Positions 44,404-53,762 of a stretch of DNA of 64,000 nt are shown piece by piece. The position numbers and the translations under genes are program-made. Source of the DNA: Ganoderma boninense (Eukaryota > Basidiomycota > Agaricomycetes > Polyporales > Polyporaceae); NCBI GenBank assembly GCA_002900995.3, contig CM035312.1:620001-684000 (forward strand), written 5' to 3'. The first letter of the stretch is position 1, and every line of letters starts with the position of its first letter. The notes under the pieces are model-generated. The model saw only the letters and a program-made list of their open reading frames with translations. It did no database searches and was not told the DNA's origin.

Positions 44404-45748
44404 TTACGACGGCACTACCTGCCACACCCTCACCACTCCGTCATCGCCGGCGGTGGCAAGAAGGTCCTGGAAACCCTTTCTTGGGCACCAGACGACGCTG
44501 TTGATGTCGTGTATGTCGTGTGCGTTCGAGATCTTCGCAACGGTCCTGTGCACGAGGGTTTTTCTACTTGGATCCTTCGTGCTAGGACCAACCTTGACGG
44601 GGAACTCAGCGTGTAAACTAAGTACAACAGCTCCTGCCACTTACCCCGAGTTCCCATATGTTGATGATCCCGTCTCCTCCAGTACTCGCGAGCCAGCCAA
44701 GGCTCCCGGCATCGCCAGAATCAATGGGTTTCCCGGCGCCCCAGCTAATGGAGTACACGCTCCGGTCATGTCCTTCGAGCGTATCTATGTGCTCCCATTT
44801 GTGTTCCTGAACACGCTCCCAGATGCGGATCGTGGTGTCGTCTGATGAAGAAGAGAGGAAACGGCCGTCGGGGGAGAATGCGAGCGACCACACTGTGGAC
44901 GCATGTCCGGACAGTGTCTGGAAGCAGTACCAGTCCTCTTGCGGGTCATCGATGTAGAGCTTTATTGTGTCATCGTAGGAGGCGGATGCGAGGATCTGCG
45001 CTGGGTGGCCGGTTGAGAGGTTGCAGGGGGTTGGGCTGAGGAGAGAAGGGTGGTGATCGACTGACCTCCTCGGTGGGATGCCATGCGACAGCCTTGACGT
45101 CTTGCGTATGCTCCATTAGGACGCCCATACACTCGAAGTCGTGATCGGGGTGGACTGTAAACTCGCGGATGGGCACCTCCGACCGTCGCGCAGGAAGCAT
45201 GGAAGTACCACGCACCTTCCCATATCCACACCGTCTTGTCGCGGCTGCAGCTCGCGAGGAGGTTGCCCGAGCTGGAGTAGGCCACGCTCTTGCACTCCGT
45301 CTCGTGGCCTTCGAGCAGGCTCATACACTCCCACTCGCCTGCAGGGTTGAACGCGCCTCCATCGCCGTCCTCGTCTCCCTCCTGCGCCCATACACCGATG
45401 TTGGAATCGAAAGAGGCCGTTGCGAGCGTGTTTCCAGAGGGCGACCAGGCGAGGGCGCGCACGGTCTTCGCGTGTCCGGTCGGAATTGTAGTAACATGTG
45501 CAAACTTTAGAGACTGCCGCTCGGGTACATCGGGGTCATTGGTGGTGGAGTAGGTGTAGAGCCTGACGTTTTTGTCGGCCGAGCAGGAGGTGAGGATGGG
45601 CTTGGTCGGGTTCCATGCAACATGCCATGCGCGGTCTTCGTGCCCTAGACGGAGCGATTTATTGACAATTGCTGTTGGAAAACACAAATTTGAACGGACC
45701 TTCGAGCTGGGCGACGGGCTTTATTGTAAGTGGAAAGTCCTGATCCAT
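44404..45748 (-). CDS. CIA1: Cytosolic iron-sulfur protein assembly protein CIA1/CIAO1 (WD40)
   Basis: Minus-strand exons 45748-45700, 45644-45216, 45154-45066, 44995-44645 and 44592-44404; 368 aa. CIA1 is a seven-bladed WD40 propeller of the CIA targeting complex that hands Fe-S clusters to cytosolic and nuclear apoproteins. Seen: [84 protein letters not shown], the highly typical [31 protein letters not shown] (split by introns), [29 protein letters not shown] and [14 protein letters not shown]. Exon 3 begins at 45154 so that [13 protein letters not shown] follows WIWE directly. The last acceptor could be 44604 instead of 44592, adding four residues. Product identity is firm. Confidence 0.95.
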
Positions 45749-46282
45749 GTCCGGTGGCCGATCGTAGGGCTACTGCTTGGCGATGCCCAGGGTAGAAAGG
45801 AAGGTGACGGTGCGGAGATTACAGCATAACTTAGCAGGACTTGTCAGAGAATCTGCGCCATCTAAGCGGGATCGAGATCCGCGATATCACAATGGCGCCG
45901 CCCGCTCAAAGCCGCTCAACCACTTCAATGTCATCCTCCTCCTCCTCCTCAACCACTGACGCCGTCCACAACGCCAGGCTGCTACTTGCTGCGCGCTTTG
46001 GTACCCTCATCTGTTAAAAACTATTATTATAGGCCCTCGTACGCCCAATTATTAGGCCTTTGCCGTATCATGGTCTCCTTGGTTCGGCTGAAGATGCCGA
46101 CGCCTTGACAACACGTACTTACTGCGTCGACCAGAATCGCATGCCACGCTTTGGTGCAACAAAAAGCCTATTCACTCCATATAAGAGCCAGAGCTCAGAG
46201 CATTAATATTGTACTTCATAGAAATCCCCCAGTGACCTGCGACATCGCCCCTCTTCAACATACCATACCCTCTCACGACCTG
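45749..46282. promoter_or_regulatory. Divergent promoter region of CIA1 and the hypothetical membrane protein gene
   Basis: 534 bases between opposite start codons. A CATATAAG TATA-like element at 46178-46185 lies about 100 bases before the ATG at 46283. A CTCCTCCTCCTC run lies near 45935. Confidence 0.5.
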
Positions 46283-47020
46283 ATGGCATCCAAGGCATCT
46301 CCACAGCCTTTCATCGATACCAATGCCCTCGCTTTTGCTCTTTCTTACGCTCGGGAGCTGGCAGAAGCGCAAGACGAGGAAACCCGTGCCCTCGCCGTCG
46401 ACAGTAAGCAATCTTAGATCAACAACATTTACTTGTTATAGTCGGCCTTACCTTGAAATGCCTAGAACTGTCTCGAACTTTCTCGGATGATCAGGCGGGA
46501 AGCATCCTGCAATTTATCGACTACGCCTGTGACTCTGCTCTCATCAAGAACGCTTTGGCCTATCGGTGTTTCGTCGACACAGTTGACAAATACCGGACGG
46601 GCAGGTAAGGACCGCAAATTAATGGTAGGAAAACACGACTGACCAAGCTGTCTCTCGTCTAGCATTACCATCGAAGAGACACTTGTTGGGCTGATCAGTG
46701 CATGCCGCGAGGCTCCGCGTGTCGCGCGTTCACTGAAGGCCTTCCTTCCACCAGGCTGGTGCATCGGTGTAGATTCTCGTGGATTTGGATATGTTCGCAC
46801 AGATGAACAAAGAGATTTCCTTCCCATTGGAGCGTTTGGCGGAATGATCTCGGTATGTATCCTAGTCTCTGAGTCGAACGCAACTCAATCTAACTTCAAG
46901 TTGTTTTCTCCTGGCACAGCCGCTTACAGGATCGTCGCCATGTTGCAGGTTGTAAGGGTCATATTTCTGATCATATTATATGTTTTTCTGGGCTGCGGAA
47001 TGTATGTAATGGAGGATTGA
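46283..47020 (+). CDS. Hypothetical protein with a C-terminal membrane segment
   Basis: Exons 46283-46403, 46442-46604, 46663-46852 and 46901-47020; 197 aa. I do not recognise a family. The first 150 residues are soluble and helix-rich (ALAFALSYARELAEAQ, LKCLELSRTFSDDQAGSILQF, IEETLVGLISACREAPRVARSL), with no signal peptide. The last exon ends in a strongly hydrophobic stretch, RVIFLIILYVFLGCGMYVM, which would make a tail anchor. The acceptor at 46900 is preferred over 46919 because it has a CTAAC branch site 6-10 bases upstream and gives the longer product; the alternative ends early without the membrane segment, so a soluble isoform is possible. A GTAAGG donor-like site just after the MLQV codons leaves the very C-terminus uncertain. 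Confidence 0.6.
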
Positions 47021-47288
47021 TGTTGGACCAGCCGCTGAGGCTTGAGCCTGAACATACACAGTTGCCAAATACGGATGCGCACGGCGGGAGAATCGGGGGT
47101 CGTCAAGCGCGGTCGCCACATTCCCACCTCTCGTCATGTTCCGCGCTCGATCCACCATGACGGACGTGAACCGGCTCCAGCGAGTCACCGCGACCCCTCT
47201 CCCCCCAACTGCATCTATTGCACCACCAACGACCCTTTTCAATCATCTCACGGCTTCCGTCTAGTACTGCTTCATAAACGTGTTGAGG

Positions 47289-48512
47289 ATGGCATCCAAG
47301 TGCGCCATACGCGAGGTGGGAATCCACAGAGTTTCTGGGAACGGTTTCATTGACGGCGACAGCGCAGGTAGCGAAGGACGTCTGGACGTTCTCCTGGTAC
47401 ATTTTCATTTGATACATCGACCTGTAACCAACTTGTCTACCAGTCCTTTCTCTCGCTTCAACTTGTTCCCTGTTGGCGCTCGCTCCACCGCCATCAAGCT
47501 CAGCAACGGCGATGTCTGGGTGCTGGCCTCGTCGCCAATGGATGACAAGGTGAAGCAGAAGCCAAACGAGTTGGGTCCAGTAAAGTACGTCGTGTCCATT
47601 ATAAGTACACTCCCTCTCGTATTCGACGGTGGGATCAAGGTGGATTGTGGGACCAGATGCCGTCCACCACCTCTTCCTTGGGGAATTCAAGAAGGAGTTC
47701 CCAGACGCCAAGGTCATCGCCGTACACGAGGCCATTCAGAAGAAGACGAAAGAGGGCATTCAGTTTGACGGTGGTGAGTGGCTTGAATAGCAAAACACAG
47801 TGCGAATCATCCTTATATGCGCGGATTAGCATGGGGAAAGGATCATCCGGATACTAAGTACGGATTTGAGGATGATGTGAGTGTAGTTAAGAGCGAGGGA
47901 GAGACTTGGAACTGACGGTCTGAGCTGTTCAGATCAAGCACTGGTAGGAATTGAACGATCTGCTTACGTGCGTAGCGGCTTACCCACTCTACGCAGCTAC
48001 TTCTCAGGGTTCAAGAACAAGGACGTCGCCTTCTTCCATCCGGCGTCCAAGACCATGCTGCAAGCTGATCTACTTTTCAACCTCCCTGCACGAGAGCAGG
48101 TGCGCGCTCTCCCATCCAACGCATATAGGATGGTCGTGCATCATTACTGATATGTGCGGACTTCGCAGTACTCTCTAAGCGGCTCATCTGGGAAGTTCCC
48201 GTTGTTCGGGAACCTGAACCCGTGGATGTGGGTTCACAAGAGATTTGTATGGAGTCTCGGAGTCGATAAGGAGTACGTGCCCTCCGAAATACCCTTTGAC
48301 AGCTACCCGGGCTGACGACCGTACAAGGGCCATGAGGCGTGACGTGAAATCTGTTGCTGCTTGGGATTTTGAGAGGATCATCCCGTGTCACGGAGTAAGC
48401 ATGCGTTTTCTTGCGACCATTCTCGCAGTAACTCTGATCGTGAGGACAGGACGTGATTGAGAAGGATGGCAAGTCTGCTTGGATGGAAGCGTACAAGTGG
48501 TACCTCGACTAG
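47289..48512 (+). CDS. DUF4336 family protein (metallo-beta-lactamase-like fold), ten exons
   Basis: Exons 47289-47315, 47368-47396, 47444-47584, 47640-47773, 47830-47876, 47933-47943, 47997-48099, 48169-48272, 48328-48394 and 48450-48512; 241 aa. DUF4336 proteins occur in fungi, plants and bacteria and look like degenerate metallo-beta-lactamases. Seen: IREVAKDVWTFS, FNLFPVGARSTAIKLSNGDVWVLAS, GPDAVHHLFLGEFKKEFPDAKVIA, AWGKDHPDTKYGFEDDIKHCYFSGFKNKDVAF, HPASKTMLQADLLFNLP and WDFERIIPCHGDVIE. The VHH and CHGD His residues are candidate metal ligands. The gene is extremely fragmented, with exons of 27, 29 and 11 nt; every junction is GT-AG and all phases fit. Biochemical function unknown. Confidence 0.85.
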
Positions 48513-48886
48513 GCACTCGAATCTGTCCTTGATTAAGGGTTACAGTCTTGGAATCTTGACAATGTTCGTCGAAACCGCTCCTGGTACTCAAGTCGCCCCA
48601 GAGATTCTTGGGCGTCGAAAGTCGAACCGAAAGCATCATGTGATCATCGTTCCCAATGCGAGGAGCTCCGTTCCAGAGCACTTCTAAAGAAGAGCGGTCC
48701 CCTCGCGGGACGTGTGCATCGTCCGCAAGGACAACTAACTTGTCACCCAGGCGGATCCTTACAGGATGCAGTCAGGCGAATTACCTCGAGGTGGGCGCGT
48801 GGCTCCCGTTCACATTATAACTGGTTCCCCGTGCTTCCGATTGGTGAGTTTCCTCCTTCGACCCACCTCACTCGACACTCTCAATC
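48513..48886. other. Intergenic region before the first C2H2/RING gene
   Basis: 374 bases of 3' flank and promoter; no gene seen. Confidence 0.5.
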
Positions 48887-51274
48887 ATGCCTGAATGCGC
48901 TCAGTGCCACAAAGTTTTGAAGAAGGAATCTGCCCTGCTCCAGCACTGCAAGGATAAGGGTCATCCATATGCTCCCCCCCTGGCAGCGAGACCGGCTGTG
49001 CCAGCCCCAGCTCCCGCCTCGAAGGTATCCACCGCCGTCCCCTCGTCCTCGACCGTAGTAGCCTCCTCCAGCGCTGTCCCGTTATACGAATGCAAACCGT
49101 GCGGAGTCTCCTATCGCGACAAGCTCTCGCTCGACCAGCACAACGCCAGCAAGCATCCGCCGAAGCCATTCAAATGCACCCCATGTGGAATCGACTTCTC
49201 GACCTTGGACGTGTTCTCCATCCACCTCCGGACCTCCCCCAAGCACCCCAAATGCCCGCAGTGCAACTCGGGCTTCCTCGACGAGACGCAGCTCAAGCTG
49301 CACCAGGCGCGCTACCAGAAGTGCGTTCAGTGTGGATCGTTGTTTATTAACAAGACGCAGCTGGAGGAGGTGAGGCACTCTCGTTGCGTGGAGGGCATAC
49401 TGTTACTGTGTGCGTGGACTGAGCGATGGCCTGACGTAGCACGTGGGGACCGCCCACCCGCCGGCCGTGGCGTGCACCTGCGGGCGCGAGTACGCCCCTT
49501 CAGACCGGCAGAAGCACTACCGCGAGTCTGGGAGCCATCCCGTCTGTTTCGTGTGTGGGGAAGGGTTCTTGGACGACTCTACGCTGGACAAGGTGCGGCA
49601 TTATTCCCGTGTTGTTTTCGAGCTTATTCTTCAACGGCGATTGTCCAACGCTCAGCATCTGTCGTCGGCCCATCTGGAGGCGCGATGCCGACTGTGCGCC
49701 CGGCAGTTCCGTGCCTCTGACGAGCTGCAAAACCACTACTTTACATCCTCGGCGCACCCGCACTGTGCGTTGTGCGAGGTCGGCTTCGCGGACGACGAAA
49801 CATGCGACAGGGTACTTCCTAGACCATCCTGCATAAACGCATATGTCTGACTTGTGGCATAGCACATGGAGACCAACCACCCGCGGCCTGTGAGAGTCCC
49901 GTTGCCTCCACCCAGATCGCCTTCGCCCGTCCATTCGCCAGCCAATTTCGTGAGTTCTAGCCTCGCGACCTATGCAACGGGTTTCCGATTTTCCCCGTGT
50001 CCTGTCCAGGCGTCTTCTCTGCAAGCTCAAGGAGGCGCACGATCCTCGCAATCGTCCCCGCTGGTCCAGCGTGCCTCCCTGGCGGTGCCAGCCGTCGCCT
50101 TCCTGACGGAGGTTAAGAGTGAGTCCGACGTTGACGATGATGTATGTCCCTCGCTTCACCTCGTGCCCTTTAAGTGGTTGATCGTGGGCGGCAGACGTAC
50201 CAGACCGTCGAGGCGTCCTCGCACATTCAACGAGCGATCTCAGAGCCGACTGTCCCTACCGCGTCTTCGGTCGGTAAGTTATCGTTATTGTTATTTCGTT
50301 GGGAAATAAACGAGGAGCGTACTCAATTACGATACAGGACCATACAGCGTACAGGATGGCCCAGAGGATTCGTGGCGATCTCCAACCTTGTCCGATCATT
50401 CCGCGGATTACGCCAGGTATGTCGCGCGCTCTGACTTCAAGAACGGGAGCTAAGCTTGTCGGATGAAGCTACCAGGGATATGGGTTGCATGCACCCAGCG
50501 AGTCGACCCTCTCGCTTCGGTCCGCGCCATCGTCTCTTTCAAGGTCTCTATCCCGAAACAGCGACTCCGTGGCAAATGTGAACGCCGCCTCCCCGCGTCC
50601 CACACTATTGCCCATCGCGAGCGTGGTTGAGCCCACCACAGAGCGTGCCGCAAGCCTGATCAGCCAGAGCATCTCTCCTCGCCCCCCAGCATCCGCCCAC
50701 GCGAGCCGCTCTGTCTCGTCCATCTGCGAGCGGCTGTCCCGGGCCGTTACTCCGAGTCTACGGCCGAGCCTGAGCAGGCAACCGACCCCGAGGATCCCGT
50801 CACCCATCCTTTCCCCGACGAGGTCGATGTCCCGTGGACTTCCGGGTGCGGCCCATGGCCTCAACGGCATCATCAGGACGAGCTCCTCCCTCCGCTCGTC
50901 AGTCGCCACAGACAACAAGGACGACCTGCGCACGGACTCGGGCTCGTCGGAGGGGACGATCCCGCCGCAGAACCTCACCCCGAAGCCGAAGCTCGCCCGC
51001 TTGGTGCCGCCTGCGAAGCTGGCCTCTGCGTCGATCTCGTGGCACTGCAGGGTCTGCCTGAAGGACGAGTGTGTCGCACCGATGGCAACTATGTGTGGGC
51101 ATGTCTTTTGTACCGGGTACGTCTTTGCTTCGGGTCGCGCGGACAGTGCAAAGGGCGGATGGGCTGATGCGGTGGCGTCGCTGTAGATGCATTGTGCAGG
51201 AGCTGGTGACGAATGGGAGCTGCCCTGTGTGCAGGAAGATGCTGCTGCTCAGGCTGCATGTGGAGGTCGAGTGA
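48887..51274 (+). CDS. C2H2 zinc-finger plus C-terminal RING protein, tandem copy 1
   Basis: Exons 48887-49369, 49440-49592, 49656-49811, 49863-49949, 50010-50141, 50195-50273, 50338-50416, 50469-51116 and 51187-51274; 634 aa. The N-terminal 270 residues hold about eight C-x2-C modules, including CAQCHKVL, CKPCGVSYRDKLSL, CTPCGIDF, CPQCNSGF, CVQCGSLF, CFVCGEGF and CALCEVGF. Three of them are textbook C-x2-C-x12-H-x4-H fingers. A long Ser/Pro/Arg-rich region follows, and the C-terminus is a RING finger: CRVCL, MCGHVFC, CIVQEL and CPVCRK. RING suggests E3 ubiquitin ligase activity; the fingers may bind nucleic acid or protein. In three consecutive fingers an intron lies exactly before the first zinc-binding His. 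A neighbouring gene at 51850 has the same design, so this is a tandem duplicate pair. The specific role is unknown. Confidence 0.85.
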
Positions 51275-51849
51275 GGCACTGCGTTCGTGGTCTTCGTTTG
51301 CTTTTCGGAGATGGTATGTACTGTCCCCCTGTCCTGATCCAATGGTGCGCTGAAGAGTATCGACGTAGCGAGCATTTGCGTATTCTGGGTGTACGCCTTC
51401 GTTGCGGTCTGCTTGAGTTGTCCGTGGGGACAGTGTCTCCTATTTATCTCTTCCGTTCCCATGGCTCTTCCTTTGCGAACTCGTTCCGGGAACGTCAGTT
51501 GCCAAGGCCACAATCTTGGTGTTTTGGGTGCCTTCAGGTTGTTTCTGGGTGATCATTCAATCTTGTATGCCTCACCGGGGTCCCCTTGCGACAGAAAGAG
51601 AGCGCTAGAAGTGAAAAGGGGGTTCATGACTAAATGAGAGTTTGAAAAGCACTTCTAGGTTCAGTCTGGTCTTTCCTCGCTACATTGGGCATTCTGCCCG
51701 TCAGATGACTGAGTGAGACAGCCTCATGGCTTTCTTCCCAAGGCGCTAACTCGACGTTGTGCTGCGGTAGGGTACGGTATTTAGTCTATCGCCTCAACCA
51801 ACCGTACGTACTCTCTGCGCACTGACAATTCCCTACAGTGTTCGATTCC
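51275..51849. other. Spacer between the two C2H2/RING genes
   Basis: 575 bases; 3' flank of copy 1 and promoter of copy 2. No gene seen. Confidence 0.5.
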
Positions 51850-53452
51850 ATGGCCAAAAAGCCGAAAGTCAAAGTCACTTGCTGGCAATGCAAAAAGGCA
51901 TTCAAAAGCGAAGAGGCCTGCGTTAGCCATGCGAAGGCGAAGAAACATCAGTGGAAACTTGACCCGTCGATTCCAGTGCTCCTACCAAGTTCTTTCCCAT
52001 TGGTTTCGACAAGCACTGTGGTCACAATAGGCAAACAAGTAGCTGGTGGAGGCGTATCGTCGAAATCCGTGACATCAACCGTCATGTATTGTCCTGTTTG
52101 CTTCCAGCTGCTCGGCACCTGGGATGCATTGACCATGGCAAGTGTTCATCTGGCTTAGCAGCACCAGCATGTTGGTTCGACTAATTGCATTGTTCAGCAC
52201 TATTCTGTCTTTCATACTGGCCCATCTTCGACTAGATCAACGTTACACCCATGCTCGGTATGCCAGAAGTTCGTATTGGACAAGGAGCAGCATTACGCCG
52301 AGTCTCCGAAACACCCGAATTGCACGGCGTGCGATGCTGGCTTTGTAGATGGTGAAGCATTGCAACGTGTGCGTATCCTTCCTTGCTACTCGTATCGGGG
52401 GCTTACCAGTGTTATTGAAGCATTCGGCGGAAAGGGACACTTGTGACGTTTGCAACGCCCATCTCCTGCCGTCGGTGACAATGGACGACCACTATGGCAT
52501 GTCTCCGATGCACCCAACATGCAAGATATGCTGGACGTCGTTCAGGGGACAGGAGGAATACCTACTGGTATGCCCCGTCGTCTTTGTCCGCTCATGCCAC
52601 GAAAGTCTGACTATTATTATTTTGAAGCATTGTGGGGGTTGTCCGCCTAGTACGATAGCACTAGAAGAAAAGACGGTCGACGTAAATCCCCCGCCCGACG
52701 CCGGGTCTCCCAGCGTGTCTCAGGACTCGGGCCTCGCATCAACTGTTCACGCCGACTCCAATGGCGACGGCGAGGTTGACGACGAGGCTGACGCTGACAC
52801 CGACGGCGTGTTCTGGGAGGCAACCGCGACCCGCCCATCAGCCTCGAATCCTGAAGAACCAGAACCCCGCGAAAACGCCGTCAGCACCCCTACTACTGTA
52901 TGAGGCTCTCCCATCCCTTGCCATCCTATCTCTAACATCTTTGTAGGGAGACGCCTCTCCTCCGGGAAACGAATCATCTTTCACAGATGGCGTTTCGGCA
53001 GATGACGAGTCGCTCGCGAGGCCAGCATATTCAGGAGTCTTCCAGCCGTAGGTACCATCGCGTTCCATCAACGCCATTCAAACTCTGACACACACTTATG
53101 AGTCAGGCGGTTCGCCCGTAGACCACTCAGCGCAACATCTAGTACGGCCGGAGGAACCAGCACAAGTACGGACAGCAGCGCGGACCAGGCCACGCCGTCC
53201 TGGCACTGCAGGTCGTGTCTCGCCGATCCATGCCAGGATCCGGTCACGACGCTGTGCGGGCACATATTCTGCAAAGGGTAAGTATCGACGCTATGACATA
53301 TGACAGCCGCCTGGGTCCATTTCAAAGCTCCTCCTGAGCTAAAGGCTGTTGCTCCCTCTGCCAGGTGCATTATCGTCGCACTGTCGACGCGTATGGCCTG
53401 CCCCGTATGCGAAAAGACCTACCTCATCAGCCTTGACGTGGGAAGAGGGTGA
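51850..53452 (+). CDS. C2H2 zinc-finger plus C-terminal RING protein, tandem copy 2
   Basis: Exons 51850-52137, 52198-52368, 52421-52567, 52628-52897, 52947-53047, 53107-53277 and 53365-53452; 411 aa. It repeats the plan of its upstream neighbour in shorter form: finger modules CWQCKKAF, CPVCFQLL, CSVCQKFV, CTACDAGF, CDVCNAHL and CKICWTSF, then an acidic Ser/Pro/Asp linker, then a RING with CRSCL, LCGHIFC, CIIVAL and CPVCEK. Introns again sit just before the first His of three fingers. The first one uses a GC donor (gcaagt at 52138); only that choice restores C-x2-C-x12-H-x4-H (CPVC...HYSVFH). The next two fingers have lost their last His (HSAERD, HCGGCP), so this copy looks partly relaxed while the RING ligands remain intact. 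An ATG-less extension to 51838 precedes the chosen start. Confidence 0.82.
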
Positions 53453-53762
53453 CCCGTACGCTCGACAGATTCTGAAGCTGGACATCATGAGGACCTCATT
53501 GACACGCGAGTACTCCACTTGTACGCTAAACACGCTCGCCATGTAGTTGTAGATTAGGACATAAGCATGACATTCATCAACGTATCGTGACTACACATGC
53601 GATGCAAAGTCCGGCGACTGCAAGTAAGCAGAACCGCGAGGGCAGTCCCCAGAGCACCAAGCACGGGTACAACATTTTTCGAGCATAAAGATACCGAGTA
53701 CTCGTACACAGAGTAAACGAACACAACTAAATCAATGCCGCCCCATATACTTAAGGCCAGGC
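53453..53762. other. Convergent intergenic region
   Basis: 310 bases between copy 2 of the C2H2/RING pair and the FET3 3' end; no gene seen. Confidence 0.5.
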
